A DNA stretch of 64,000 nucleotides from Peptoclostridium sp965368085 (GCA_965368085.1 CBDULP010000003.1:1-64000), one strand, 5' to 3'. Counted from the stretch's first letter, positions 17,493 through 27,396 are shown. Numbers and translations are program-made. The notes: generated from the letters alone by a model not told the origin.

Positions 17493-18899
17493 CTATCTCT
17501 TGCGAGCTCTTATTTTAATTACATTTGCCGTTTTGCCGTCAACCTTGTAGTCTTCCCCTATCCTATAGCCATATACCCACATTATCCCCTTTCCGTCCGA
17601 AATTACAGGTGTTTTGTCCCTTTCACTTCTTTCTATTTTCATATCTATGAAGATATCTTTGACCTTTTTGCTCCCTCCAAGACCTACAGGTCTTATCCTG
17701 TCGCCATCTTTTCTGCTTCTGACTGTGATATTCCCGTCTATTTTGTCCCTGTCCAAATATATGCAGCCTTTTTCATATTTGAGTTTGGCGCCTTCTTTTT
17801 TCTCAACCTTGGATGTTTCAATTTCCATGCCGATTTCTTTTATAAATACCTTGCCTTCTTTCGGAAGATTGTAGTTAAAACCCTCACTTTTACTCTCTTT
17901 GGGAATAATCTCGTTTCTTATTCCTATTATGACATTACTTCCTTTTTTCAGCGCAGCAATACCACGCGGAAGGTCTATCGACGCACCCTCACGGCCTTTT
18001 TCCGCAAGATTCATCACATCGTCTACATGACCCAGCTCAATCCCTTTTATATCTTCAAGCACTTGTTCTACAGCCATCCTTACAAACCTTGTCGATATTG
18101 ACCTGTGTAAGCTGCAAAGCTCTTTTGCATCCATTTCCACGCTATTATCGCTATTTTTTCTGCAAAGCTTTTCAAATTGCTCTTTGGCTATTGTATTCAT
18201 GTAGTCGCAATCATTTCCCAAAAGCCTGCTCATTCTGGAGAGAGCCCTTTTTATATTCGGGTTGAAATTTTCTTCGATGTAGGGTATGAGGCTTAGCCTT
18301 ACCTTGTTTCTGCTGTACACCTCTTCAAGATTGGACTCGTCAATCCTGAATTCTATTTCATTGTCTTTTATATGCTCTTCAATTTCACTTCTTGTCACAT
18401 CTATAAGAGGTCTTATTATTCCGTCTGCTCTCTTGTAGTCCATGCCTTTTAGCCCTTCAAGCCCGGTGCCTCTCATCATTCTCATCAAAACCGTTTCAGC
18501 CTGGTCGTCCAGATTATGAGCAACCGCTATGCTTTGTGCCCCAAGGCTTTCCTTGAGCTCGAAAAACATATTGTATCGAAGTTTCCTTGCCCCTTCTTCT
18601 ATGGACAGCCCGTTTTCTTTCGAATACGCCGGCACATCATAAGCTTTCACAAAACAGACTATACCCATTTCATCGCATGTCCTCACGCAAAACACAGCAT
18701 CTTTTTGAGCTTCCATGCCCCTTATCTTGTGGTTGAGATGCGCCGCATAGAGCTTTATTCCATACTCCTCCTTCATTTCATTGAGAACATTAAGCAGGCA
18801 AACCGAATCCGGTCCGCCTGAAAGAGCCACTATTACACTGTCACCCTTTTTTATCAATCCATTGTCTTCTATTGTTTTTTTCACTTTTTCTACAACCAT
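17493..18899 (-). CDS. tilS: tRNA(Ile)-lysidine synthase
   Basis: This 468-residue enzyme converts the wobble cytidine of the AUA-reading tRNA-Ile to lysidine. The N-terminal PP-loop motif SGGPDSVCLL binds ATP. HNLDDQAETVLMRMMRGTG is the second conserved core motif. The middle and C-terminal TilS domains (SRKDGDRIRPVGLGGSKKVKD) are present, so it is full-length. It is 74 bp upstream of ftsH and probably co-transcribed with it. The ATG has a GAGGT site. Confidence 0.95.
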   Translation of the reverse strand: MVVEKVKKTIEDNGLIKKGDSVIVALSGGPDSVCLLNVLNEMKEEYGIKLYAAHLNHKIRGMEAQKDAVFCVRTCDEMGIVCFVKAYDVPAYSKENGLSIEEGARKLRYNMFFELKESLGAQSIAVAHNLDDQAETVLMRMMRGTGLEGLKGMDYKRADGIIRPLIDVTRSEIEEHIKDNEIEFRIDESNLEEVYSRNKVRLSLIPYIEENFNPNIKRALSRMSRLLGNDCDYMNTIAKEQFEKLCRKNSDNSVEMDAKELCSLHRSISTRFVRMAVEQVLEDIKGIELGHVDDVMNLAEKGREGASIDLPRGIAALKKGSNVIIGIRNEIIPKESKSEGFNYNLPKEGKVFIKEIGMEIETSKVEKKEGAKLKYEKGCIYLDRDKIDGNITVRSRKDGDRIRPVGLGGSKKVKDIFIDMKIERSERDKTPVISDGKGIMWVYGYRIGEDYKVDGKTANVIKIRARKR

Positions 18900-19055
18900 T
18901 TTTTGATACCTCTTTTTTTAATAGGCCTTCTGATTTCAACCTTAGTATTTTATACCCACTTTGCATTTTATTAACTTAAATTTTTTTATTTAAAAGTATT
19001 CTCCATACAATAATAACAAAGTTATAGTTCATATTGTAAACTTTTTTCAAAACAA

Positions 19056-19089
19056 AATAAAGAGGGTAGAAATCTCCACCCCCTTTATT
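19056..19089 (-). terminator. Terminator after the DUF1934 gene
   Basis: AATAAAG...GGGT pairs with ACCC...CTTTATT around a short loop, overlapping the region just past the DUF1934 stop. Confidence 0.65.
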
Positions 19090-19090
19090 T

Positions 19091-19513
19091 TCAGCTTATG
19101 CTTATGTTCATCTTGTTTTTACCCTCAAATATCCCGGCTACGTTTATGTCATATACAAGGTCTATATCTATCCTGTTACTGTCTTCAATTATGTTTACGT
19201 CAACATAATTAGTTAGTATTTCCATCGACAGGTTTCCTTGCGCAGTCCTATATCTCGTTTTGAATCTCTTGCCCTTTTCAAATACCATTTTTGATGTATT
19301 GCTCCCGTATCTTTTCATTACAAGAAGGTCATCGGATATCTTGAGCATTGTAGTAGTTCCTTCCATTCCTGAAAGTTCAGTCTCCTGATACACTATGTAC
19401 ATGCTTCCATCCTTTGTGTAAAACTCACCTTTTGTAACAAGCTCCATATCATCGCTTTCACCTTTTAGATCCGCCTGCGACGTCTTTATTTTTATAACCA
19501 CGTCCTTATTCAA
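19091..19513 (-). CDS. DUF1934 (YwiB-like) beta-barrel protein
   Basis: This 140-residue protein matches the DUF1934 family found across Firmicutes. It shows the typical strand-rich pattern with MYIVYQETELSGMEGTTT and LSMEILTNYVDV. Family structures are lipocalin-like barrels and no biochemical role is established. The start is TTG behind GAGGTGG. It is downstream of murI, a frequent neighbourhood in Clostridia, with a gap of about 77 bp. Confidence 0.85.
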   Translation of the reverse strand: MNKDVVIKIKTSQADLKGESDDMELVTKGEFYTKDGSMYIVYQETELSGMEGTTTMLKISDDLLVMKRYGSNTSKMVFEKGKRFKTRYRTAQGNLSMEILTNYVDVNIIEDSNRIDIDLVYDINVAGIFEGKNKMNISIS

Positions 19514-19590
19514 AAAACCACCTCATCCTCAAATAAAAAGACAAAATAAGCTACAGAATAACTAATTCTGCAGCCTAGATAATTCTAACA

Positions 19591-20397
19591 TTAATATTTT
19601 TGTATTTCAACAAGATTTATCTTTTCTATGTCCCTGTTCAGGAATTTTTGTCCGACACTAGTAAACTTCGCCGGATCATCAGATACAAAATATTCATAGT
19701 ATGGTTTTGTATTTTTTTCATTCAAAAGACCTGTTTTCTCCAATATGCACTTTAAATCCTTAGCCGTTTCTCTAGCCGGGTTTACAAGTTCAACTTCACT
19801 TCCCACTGTTTTTTGTATTGTATCGGCTAAAAGCGGGTAGTGAGTGCATCCAAGTACGAGAGAATCTATTCCGCTTTTTTTGACATCATCAAGATACTTG
19901 TGCGCCGTAAGACTTGCAACATCAGTATCCGCCCATCCTTCTTCGGCTATGGGTACAAAAAGAGGACATGCTTTTCCAATTACGGTTATATCCCTTGATA
20001 TTTTTTTCATTTCTATTTCATACGCCTTTGAACCTATTGTTCCCTCAGTTCCTATGACCCCTACTTTTCCATTTTTAGTTACTTCAAGAGCCGTCTTTAC
20101 CCCCGCATTTATAACTCCTATTATAGGTATGTCATACTTTGCCTGAACTGTCGAAAGGCTCCTTGCCGTAGCAGTGTTGCATGCAATGACTATGGCCTTT
20201 ACTCCCTTGGTCTGTAAAAAATTTATGGATTGGAAAGCATATTTTGTAACAGTCTGAGCAGATCTTGAACCGTAGGGCACCCTTGCAGTGTCTCCAAAAT
20301 ATACTATGTCCTCAAATGGAAGCACATTCATTATTTCCTTAAGTACCGTAAGTCCTCCTATACCCGAATCAAAAACTCCTATTGGATTATTCTTCAC
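19591..20397 (-). CDS. murI: Glutamate racemase
   Basis: This 268-residue cofactor-independent racemase supplies D-glutamate for peptidoglycan. It has both catalytic cysteine motifs, IACNTATA near residue 72 and LGCTHYPLL near residue 184, plus the N-terminal GVFDSGIGGLTVLKEI. The start is GTG behind GAGGTG. It lies 25 bp downstream of ddl, so two D-amino-acid steps of cell-wall precursor synthesis are co-transcribed. Confidence 0.97.
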   Translation of the reverse strand: MKNNPIGVFDSGIGGLTVLKEIMNVLPFEDIVYFGDTARVPYGSRSAQTVTKYAFQSINFLQTKGVKAIVIACNTATARSLSTVQAKYDIPIIGVINAGVKTALEVTKNGKVGVIGTEGTIGSKAYEIEMKKISRDITVIGKACPLFVPIAEEGWADTDVASLTAHKYLDDVKKSGIDSLVLGCTHYPLLADTIQKTVGSEVELVNPARETAKDLKCILEKTGLLNEKNTKPYYEYFVSDDPAKFTSVGQKFLNRDIEKINLVEIQKY

Positions 20398-20422
20398 TAA
20401 CTACACCTCTTCAATTTCTAAT

Positions 20423-21484
20423 CTATTTTTTAATAGCAAGCTGTATAAGCTCGTCTATAAGCTTTTTATATGGCACATTACTTGCCTCCCAAAGCTTTGG
20501 ATACATGCTTATCTTTGTAAAGCCCGGCATTGTATTTATTTCATTTAAATATATGCTGTTTGTCCCTTTTTCTATGAAAAAGTCTATTCTGGATATGCCT
20601 CTGCCGTCTATCGCTCTGAACGCCTTTATTGCCATATCCATTATATCGCGGCTAACATCCGCTCTAAGCTGTGCAGGTATAATCGTTTTCGAGCTGTTTG
20701 CAAGATATTTCGCCTCATAGTCATAGAAATCCTTGCATGAGAGCACTTCCCCAGGGACAGAAGCCCTTATGGCCTCATTTCCCAAAACTGCAACTTCTAT
20801 CTCCCTTGCATCTATACCCTGTTCTATAACCACTTTTGAGTCATACCTTAGCGCTTCCCTTATTCCCATTGCAAGCTCTTGTGCATTAGACGCCTTCGAT
20901 ATCCCTACGCTCGAACCCATGTTGGCCGGTTTTGTGAACACCGGATAGTCCAGACTTCCCTCGACCATGCTTATTACATTTTCTTCGCTTTTTTCAAACT
21001 CGAAAGCCCTTACACTTACGTACTCAACTTGTGGAATGCCTTCAAAATCCATTACCTTTTTAAACATGGCCTTGTCCATTGCAATACTCGAGGCCATAAT
21101 ACCGCATCCCACATATGGGATTGACGCCATTTCAAAAATCCCCTGCACGCTGCCATCTTCACCAAGAGGACCATGAAGCACAGGAAAGCACACGTCTATT
21201 TTTATGATTTTCCCACTTTCCAATTCTATACCAGCCGGCCTTTTTTGTGAAGGTATGAAATTCACAGTCGAACCTTCAACCTCACGCTGACGCCACGCCC
21301 CGGATTCCAATTCATCTGGAGTACATTCACAATAAGCCCACTCGCCAGTTTTTGTTATCCCTATCATATATATATTGTATTTATCCTTGTCCATTGCCCT
21401 GCAGATTGACGCTGCAGACTCAAGGGAAACCTCATGCTCTCCAGACTTTCCTCCGAACAGTACAGCCACATTCATTTTATTCAT
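20423..21484 (-). CDS. ddl: D-alanine--D-alanine ligase
   Basis: This 353-residue ATP-grasp ligase makes D-Ala-D-Ala for peptidoglycan. N-terminal VLFGGKSGEHEVSLESA carries the catalytic Glu, and VLHGPLGEDGSVQG follows. TKPANMGSSVGISKA and the C-terminal metal site YLNEINTMPGFTKISMYP complete the signature. The start is placed at ATG 21484, with GGAAGGTG just upstream; the longest frame adds 17 implausible residues. murI follows. Confidence 0.96.
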   Translation of the reverse strand: MNKMNVAVLFGGKSGEHEVSLESAASICRAMDKDKYNIYMIGITKTGEWAYCECTPDELESGAWRQREVEGSTVNFIPSQKRPAGIELESGKIIKIDVCFPVLHGPLGEDGSVQGIFEMASIPYVGCGIMASSIAMDKAMFKKVMDFEGIPQVEYVSVRAFEFEKSEENVISMVEGSLDYPVFTKPANMGSSVGISKASNAQELAMGIREALRYDSKVVIEQGIDAREIEVAVLGNEAIRASVPGEVLSCKDFYDYEAKYLANSSKTIIPAQLRADVSRDIMDMAIKAFRAIDGRGISRIDFFIEKGTNSIYLNEINTMPGFTKISMYPKLWEASNVPYKKLIDELIQLAIKK

Positions 21485-21736
21485 GTGTACACCTTCCTTC
21501 CACATTTTTGCAGGATATATATTTATATAATTCATTTCAAAATGGGTATGATTATATTTTACACATTATTTTCTTCCAAGTAAAATAATTATTTCCCATG
21601 CCCACTTGTCCGCCTTGCCCATATTCAGTAAGGGTCAATCATCATGTTCAAGTTATATTGCCATCACTACATTTACTACATTTGAACAAAATAAAAAACC
21701 AAAATTTTCATTTTGGTTTTTCGAATAGTCTGAATT

Positions 21737-22426
21737 TTATACAAACTTGTTTTTCTTGGCCTTTGTCTGTTCCACTATGAACTCCTGCTGAAGTTTTATA
21801 TGCCTCATTGCATTTTTCATTGCTAGTTCAGTGTCTCTCTTTTCTATGGCCCTTATTATGTCTTCGTGCTCATATATCAGGTTTTCAGACCTGTGATATT
21901 CGACTATATACATCCTTCTGAATCTATATACCTGCTCTCTTAGCGAATTATTTATCTGCATGAGTTTTTTGTTCATCGTTGCCTTGAATATGACTTCATG
22001 GAATGCTATATCCGCTTCAACCATCTTTTCTGAGTCATTTTCATCATATGCCTCTTTGAATATCTCAAGTATTCTCTTAAGTTCATCTATGTCTTCCCTG
22101 TTCATCCTCTGCGCCGCAAGCATAGATGCAAAACCTTCAAGCCCCGTTCTTATTTCAAGGACTTCCTCTACATCCTTCACCGAAACATCTGCAACATATG
22201 CGCCTTTTCTTGGGATCATCTCCACAAGGCCTTCAAGCTCAAGCTTTCTTATGGCCTCCCTTACAGGAGTTCTGCTTACTCCAAGCTCTTCTGCAAGCTG
22301 AACCTCCATAAGTCTTGTAGACGGTTCAAGCTTGCCCGTCAGTATTGCCTCTCTCAAATGTTCAAACACTATGTCTCTAAGAGGCTTATAGTTTTCAAGC
22401 TTGAGATTTCCTATTTTACCCTTCAT
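21737..22426 (-). CDS. GntR-family regulator with FCD domain
   Basis: This 229-residue regulator has an N-terminal winged helix (RLMEVQLAEELGVSRTPVREAI, RKGAYVADVS) and a C-terminal FCD ligand-binding bundle. The FCD bundle keeps the metal/ligand residues in EADIAFHEVIF and HEDIIRAI. FCD-type GntR proteins sense small carboxylates, but the ligand here is unknown. The ATG at 22426 lies within the end of ispE (11-nt overlap), which argues for translational coupling. That pairing is common in Clostridia. Confidence 0.9.
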   Translation of the reverse strand: MKGKIGNLKLENYKPLRDIVFEHLREAILTGKLEPSTRLMEVQLAEELGVSRTPVREAIRKLELEGLVEMIPRKGAYVADVSVKDVEEVLEIRTGLEGFASMLAAQRMNREDIDELKRILEIFKEAYDENDSEKMVEADIAFHEVIFKATMNKKLMQINNSLREQVYRFRRMYIVEYHRSENLIYEHEDIIRAIEKRDTELAMKNAMRHIKLQQEFIVEQTKAKKNKFV

Positions 22427-23294
22427 ACACTTCAACTCCCTTGTCTTCAGTTTTCGTTAAATATGTCTGGTCCCATAAGCTTTTGAGCTTAGACTCTGCC
22501 CTGTGTGCATCATCAAAATTTTTAAAAATTCCAAAAACTGTAGGTCCGCTTCCCGTCATAATACTCCCTAAAGCCTTTTGGTGCATCATTTTTTCCTTTA
22601 TATGCGATATAACTGAATATCTCTTTTCACTTACCTCTTCCAGCACATTCACCATTGAATCTGACAGTGATTTTATGTCGCCATTTTTAATATATTCAAT
22701 CACTCTGGATGTATCCGGCCTTTTAACTATACCTGCAAGGTCGAGATTTTTATAAACCTCAACAGTCGATATTGAAAAATTAGGCTTGCAAACGACAACC
22801 CAAAAATCACAAGCTTTTTCAATCGATGTAAGTTTTTCGCCTATCCCCTGCGCAAGCATGCTTCCACCCTTTATACAAAATGGAACATCAGCCCCCAGCT
22901 TTACGCCCATTTCCATAAGTTCTATTTCACTAAGACCCGCTTTCCAAATACGGTTGAGTCCGATAAGCACTGCTGCCGCATTTGAACTTCCTCCGGCCAT
23001 TCCTGCTCCCACTGGAATTCTTTTTTGTATATATATATTTGCTCCCTTGTCTGTTCCTATAAACTTTTTCATGAGGCTGGCTGCCTTATAGGCTATATTT
23101 CTTTCATCACACGGAATATTTAATGTGTCGCTTTTTATGGTTATATCTCCCGAAATGTTTTCCTCGATTGAAACGATATCATATAGACCTATTGTTTGCA
23201 TTACCATCTCAACATTATGATATCCATCTTCCCTTTTCCCTAAAACGTCAATAGAGAGGTTTATCTTAGCTTTTGACTTTAATTTTATACCCAT
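22416..23294 (-). CDS. ispE: 4-(cytidine 5'-diphospho)-2-C-methyl-D-erythritol kinase
   Basis: This 292-residue GHMP kinase catalyses the fourth step of the MEP isoprenoid pathway. KAKINLSIDVLGKREDGYH is the family N-terminus. The GHMP ATP motif is PVGAGMAGGSSNAAAVL, and the C-terminal MTGSGPTVFGIF loop is present. The start is ATG 23294 behind AGGAGG; the longest frame adds 35 hydrophobic residues before it that are not family-like. veg is upstream, as in Bacillus. Confidence 0.95.
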   Translation of the reverse strand: MGIKLKSKAKINLSIDVLGKREDGYHNVEMVMQTIGLYDIVSIEENISGDITIKSDTLNIPCDERNIAYKAASLMKKFIGTDKGANIYIQKRIPVGAGMAGGSSNAAAVLIGLNRIWKAGLSEIELMEMGVKLGADVPFCIKGGSMLAQGIGEKLTSIEKACDFWVVVCKPNFSISTVEVYKNLDLAGIVKRPDTSRVIEYIKNGDIKSLSDSMVNVLEEVSEKRYSVISHIKEKMMHQKALGSIMTGSGPTVFGIFKNFDDAHRAESKLKSLWDQTYLTKTEDKGVEVYEG

Positions 23295-23484
23295 TAAAAA
23301 CCTCCTCAAAATGGCATAAAAATAACATACAACAAGTATGCTGACATTGTGTATTAATATTTGCCAAAATGAATCTTGAAGACTACATACTATATACACA
23401 GTATATTATACTATAAACTATAAAGAAAATACAAAAAAAATACAAGGACATTTGTGGATGTCTGCATTTTTTTAGAAAATTCAA

Positions 23485-23510
23485 AAAGCCGCCCAATTCA
23501 AGGCGGCTTT
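23485..23510 (-). terminator. Terminator after veg
   Basis: The stem AAAGCCGCC/GGCGGCTTT with an 8-nt loop and flanking A/T runs lies just past the veg stop. Confidence 0.85.
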
Positions 23511-23516
23511 TCCAAT

Positions 23517-23786
23517 TTAGCTTGGCATTCCAGCAAGTTCTCCATCAAGTCCTAATTCAAGTTTTACTGTGGATGTCAGCACATCCGAATAACTATATGA
23601 CACTCTCGTTGTATTGTTATATTCATCGTCTATCTTTACTACAAATATGCTGGGATAGGTGTTTTCGATTACTCCTTCTTTAACTACGATCTTTTTTCTC
23701 CCCTTGTTCGCTCTAAGGAGTATCTTCTTACCGAGGTGCTTTTCAATATCTTTTCTGATCCTGTCCAAAGTATTTTTTGTAGCCAA
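23517..23786 (-). CDS. veg: Veg family protein
   Basis: This 89-residue protein matches Veg (DUF1021) of Firmicutes, a small SH3-like protein linked to biofilm matrix gene expression in B. subtilis. Key stretches are LGKKILLRANKGRKK and GVIENTYPSIFVVK. The start is TTG 23786 behind GGAAGGTG. It is driven by two near-consensus promoters and ends at its own terminator before ispE. The veg-ispE order is conserved. Confidence 0.93.
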   Translation of the reverse strand: MATKNTLDRIRKDIEKHLGKKILLRANKGRKKIVVKEGVIENTYPSIFVVKIDDEYNNTTRVSYSYSDVLTSTVKLELGLDGELAGMPS

Positions 23787-23830
23787 AAAAAATCACCTTC
23801 CTCATTACTTTCTCATCACTTTATGTTTAC

Positions 23831-23903
23831 ATAATACCACAATCCATTCCATTTGTCAAATTATCAAACCTTATATTTTACATATATTTAACTATAGTGT
23901 CAA
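23831..23903 (-). promoter_or_regulatory. Two tandem near-consensus promoters for veg
   Basis: The upstream promoter has TTGACA (23903-23898), a 17-bp spacer and TAAAAT (23880-23875). The downstream promoter has TTGACA (23859-23854), a 17-bp spacer and TATTAT (23836-23831). The strength matches the known very strong veg promoter of B. subtilis. Confidence 0.75.
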
Positions 23904-24049
23904 TACATTTTCGAAAAATTGAAAACCTTTATTTTTCAATACCTCTACTCCGTTTAGGCTTATAATATATGTCAAAAAAATACAAAAACACTGAGAATAT
24001 ATCTTATCTCGAATGTCTTTATTATTATTTTTTTTATTGTCCGCCATAC

Positions 24050-24703
24050 CTAGGTATTCAGATTTTCCAAGTCAAATTTATATATTTTTTCTTCATTGCT
24101 GCCTTCCCTATCCACTAGCATTATCAAACACTGCGAAATTATTGCCGATGCTATAAACCCAGCGCTGAAATATGTCAGTGAACCTTCGGCCTGAAGTTTT
24201 TCCACTTCATGAATGTATGCATTTTCAAATATTTCTCCCGAAGGCCTGCTTATACACATAGCCCCCTTCCATCCTCCGATAGCTCCGCTTACAAGCATAG
24301 TATGCGTGTCGTCTGAAAGCTTCTTCAAGAAAGACTTCGTGTTTATGCTATTGCTGCAGTCTATTATAATGTCCACTCCCTCGATTTTGACATTCCTTAT
24401 ATCATCATTTATGCCGCTGAACAGCACATCTGAATTCATTTCCTTAACCCTCTCTCTTGCAACATAGACTTTTTCCTTGCCAATATTTTTCTCAGTGGAG
24501 AAAGGCTGTCTGTTGAGATCTGTCTGTTCGAATATTTCATTGTCCACAACCATCATTCTTCCTATTCCCATTCTTGCAAAACCTTCTATTACAAATCCTC
24601 CTATGGATCCGCATCCTACAACCATTATTTTTTTTCTTCTTATGATTTCTTGCTCTTGTCTGCTTATGGCACCTATATTCTTTTGATATCTCAATTTAAA
24701 CAC
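24050..24703 (-). CDS. ThiF/HesA/MoeB-family adenylyltransferase
   Basis: This 217-residue protein has the E1-like Rossmann nucleotide site VVGCGSIGGFVIEGFARMGIG. The DNEIFEQTDLNRQPF arginine/Asn motif and SGAIGGWKGAMC are also present. Such enzymes adenylate the C-terminus of a ubiquitin-like sulfur carrier (ThiS, MoaD) or a substrate carboxylate. I see no CxxC zinc pairs and no carrier gene nearby, so its partner is unknown. It appears monocistronic. Confidence 0.8.
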   Translation of the reverse strand: MFKLRYQKNIGAISRQEQEIIRRKKIMVVGCGSIGGFVIEGFARMGIGRMMVVDNEIFEQTDLNRQPFSTEKNIGKEKVYVARERVKEMNSDVLFSGINDDIRNVKIEGVDIIIDCSNSINTKSFLKKLSDDTHTMLVSGAIGGWKGAMCISRPSGEIFENAYIHEVEKLQAEGSLTYFSAGFIASAIISQCLIMLVDREGSNEEKIYKFDLENLNT

Positions 24704-24972
24704 TCCTTTCCTCTTTTTCCTTTGATACCCACAATTTAACCTTAAAATCTTGCAATAGCTAATACATTTTTACTCAAACCAATTTTCATATGACATAGTA
24801 TACGATTAATGCATGCCACAATAATGTACGGCCTGATGTTATTTCCAATCCATACTTTCATTCAAAACTTCATTGCAGGTGTTTCAAAAATATTTCACCT
24901 TGATTGCCTATAACCATAGAAAAATAATATAATATAGATATTCAAATATACGGTATTCACAGGAGGTATGGC

Positions 24973-26325
24973 ATGGATTTTTCAGGCATTGTTGATAATT
25001 TTAAAATGGACATAATAAGATCTGCACAGGAACTCATTATGATACCAAGCATGTATTCAAACGACAAAAGCTCCTATCCTTTCGGAGAGCATATAGACAC
25101 CTGTTTGAAAAAGACCCTCGATATATGCAGGGGCCTTGGATTTAGAACTTTTTACGGAGACGGATATTATGGATATGCTGAAATCGGACCTTTAGACGAT
25201 GCTACCGATATCATAGGGGTTCTTTGCCATATCGATGTAGTTCCTCCGGGCAATATGAACGACTGGGTTTTCGATCCATTCGGCGGCAGTCTCCATGAGG
25301 GCAAAATATACGGCAGGGGCTCTCAGGACGACAAGGGGCCAACCGTTTCAGCCATATATGCTGTAAAGGCCATATTGGATTCGAATGTCAATCTGGGCAA
25401 GAGGATAAGGCTCATATTCGGAACCGACGAAGAGACACTCTGGAGGGACATTTCAAAATACAAGGAAAGAGAGCGCTCTCCAAAATACTGCTTTGCGCCG
25501 GATTCAAAGTTTCCGCTTATAAATGCCGAAAAAGCCCTGCTTCAGTTCAAATTAAAGGGAGCATGCTCAACCGACCTTTCCCTAAGGGGAGGAACTTCAA
25601 TAAATTCCGTTCCCGACAAGATAGTATACTCTTGTCAAAGCGAAGATGAGTCAATTGCCATTGAAAAAAGCCTGACAAAACACGATTTTGAATATTCCCG
25701 TGAAAGCGGGCTGATAACAGTATTCGGAAAATCCGCCCATGCTTCGAAAGTGCATCTTGGAACAAATAGTATATCCAGAATGTGTATGGCGCTTAAAGGT
25801 GCAGGACTTCACTCGTCGTCAACAGACTTTATATCCAATGAAATCGGAGAGGATTACAATGCAAAAAACATATTTGGCACTTGCGAAGATGAAAAATCCG
25901 GAAAACTGACATTTAACATAGCAAAAATAGACGTTTCCTGCAAGGGCGAGGAAATACTTATCGACTGCAGAATCCCCGTATCAATCGGCAAAGACTTTGT
26001 TGTTAACCAAATAAAGAAGCGTTGTTCGAAATATGGTCTTGAATACCATGAAATAGACTACTTGCACCCTCTTTACATTCCCGAAGACAGCTATCTTGTA
26101 CAGACACTACAGAGAGTATTTTTCGATCACACAGGCATAGATGCAAATCCCCTTTCAAGCGGAGGCACCACATATGCAAAGGCATTTGAAAACTGCGTAG
26201 CATATGGCCCCATATTCCCGAACCAAAGGAAAGTCGAGCACCAGGCTAACGAATATATATCCGTTGAAAACCTTGTCGAGTGCTCAAAGATATATTCACG
26301 TGCCCTTTACGAGCTTTCAATATAG
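24973..26325 (+). CDS. Sapep-family Mn2+-dependent dipeptidase (M20)
   Basis: This 450-residue M20 metallopeptidase is of the PepV/Sapep type. Metal ligands are in LCHIDVVPPG (His/Asp) and the GRGSQDDKGP Asp. The catalytic glutamate pair is in FGTDEETLW, a further ligand in FAPDSKFPL, and the last His in KVEHQANEYIS. It should cleave dipeptides in the cytoplasm, feeding amino-acid catabolism. AGGAGG precedes the ATG. It is monocistronic and closed by a long terminator. Confidence 0.92.
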   Translation: MDFSGIVDNFKMDIIRSAQELIMIPSMYSNDKSSYPFGEHIDTCLKKTLDICRGLGFRTFYGDGYYGYAEIGPLDDATDIIGVLCHIDVVPPGNMNDWVFDPFGGSLHEGKIYGRGSQDDKGPTVSAIYAVKAILDSNVNLGKRIRLIFGTDEETLWRDISKYKERERSPKYCFAPDSKFPLINAEKALLQFKLKGACSTDLSLRGGTSINSVPDKIVYSCQSEDESIAIEKSLTKHDFEYSRESGLITVFGKSAHASKVHLGTNSISRMCMALKGAGLHSSSTDFISNEIGEDYNAKNIFGTCEDEKSGKLTFNIAKIDVSCKGEEILIDCRIPVSIGKDFVVNQIKKRCSKYGLEYHEIDYLHPLYIPEDSYLVQTLQRVFFDHTGIDANPLSSGGTTYAKAFENCVAYGPIFPNQRKVEHQANEYISVENLVECSKIYSRALYELSI

Positions 26326-26367
26326 ACTCACAGTGCCTATGCTCTAATCTAGTCTTCATATAAAATA

Positions 26368-26405
26368 AATAATGGGATCCGTAAGTGATTCCGGATCCCA
26401 TTATT
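26368..26405. terminator. Bidirectional terminator between Sapep and UPF0489 genes
   Basis: A 14-bp stem (AATAATGGGATCCG with its complement) and a 10-nt loop lie between convergent genes. Confidence 0.85.
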
Positions 26406-26457
26406 CCAAGTAATATAAGACATCATCAAAAAACATTTACATGAATAGCTTTTACAT

Positions 26458-27156
26458 TCATCCCATCATTTCTTTCACAAGCTCTATGGCATAATCTTGG
26501 TCTATGAAATACGGGCTTGTAGCTACTGTAATGGCCTTTGCCCTTTTTGCAAGCCCTTTTATGCAGTCCATCCTGAGATCAAAATCAATATACTCCATGT
26601 CCTTTGAAAATATGTCAACATCTATGTCTAGTACAAAATCTTCCCCTATATCCTTAACCTTTTCATTGAATCCATATTCGCTATCTATTATAATGACTTC
26701 GCTGAAAATCCCCATTTCAAGGGCCGGCTTTATGAAATTTCCCACATTGAGCACATAATTCGTGTATTCGAATATATCTTTTTTATCAAACGATTCTATA
26801 TAGAGCTCTGGCTCCCTCATATCTTTATGCTGGTCTATGTGGACAAGCTGAATTCCCTTTTCAAAATATCCCTTTTCCAAGGCGTCAATCCAAAAATACA
26901 GCGCATGGTTGTGATTGTCGAATATATAAGCCGTATTTTGCTCCCTTTTAAGCTCTATGAATTTTTCAAGACCCCTGCAGCATATTTCTTCACTTTCAAG
27001 ATATTCACAAAAACAAAATTCATCTGAAATCTTCAGCTCGTCAAGGCTTTTACCCGAAAGTTCAGGCACGTATATCTTCTTTTGGCTTCTTTCCTCATAT
27101 GAGAATATGTTATTTCCAACAGGCCCTTCTATATAAAAACCGTTATAATAGTTCAT
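26458..27156 (-). CDS. UPF0489 family protein
   Basis: This 232-residue protein matches UPF0489, with the conserved FDNHNHALYFW and LVHIDQHKDM motifs and the aspartate-rich VLDIDVDIFSKDM. The His/Asp pattern recalls arginase/deacetylase-like metal sites, which the family resembles, but no activity is proven. I place the start at ATG 27156, behind AGGAGG; an upstream frame extension of 31 residues lacks a ribosome site. Confidence 0.8.
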   Translation of the reverse strand: MNYYNGFYIEGPVGNNIFSYEERSQKKIYVPELSGKSLDELKISDEFCFCEYLESEEICCRGLEKFIELKREQNTAYIFDNHNHALYFWIDALEKGYFEKGIQLVHIDQHKDMREPELYIESFDKKDIFEYTNYVLNVGNFIKPALEMGIFSEVIIIDSEYGFNEKVKDIGEDFVLDIDVDIFSKDMEYIDFDLRMDCIKGLAKRAKAITVATSPYFIDQDYAIELVKEMMG

Positions 27157-27396
27157 GTTTTCCTCCTGTAAAAAACATTTCGTAAATTTATAATTTCGCT
27201 TGTGTTTTATGTCCAGCCAAACGTCTTCGTTTTGAAGACGCAAATTCATCTGCTATTATGTATCGCATACATAAACAATATTATTTACATAAAAAAATAT
27301 TGCTTTAGCTATTCTATCACTCCACATATTATTATACAATTATAAAGGCACTAATGCTTCATTTTATCAGAAACAGAATTTTTAAGGAGGATTTTT

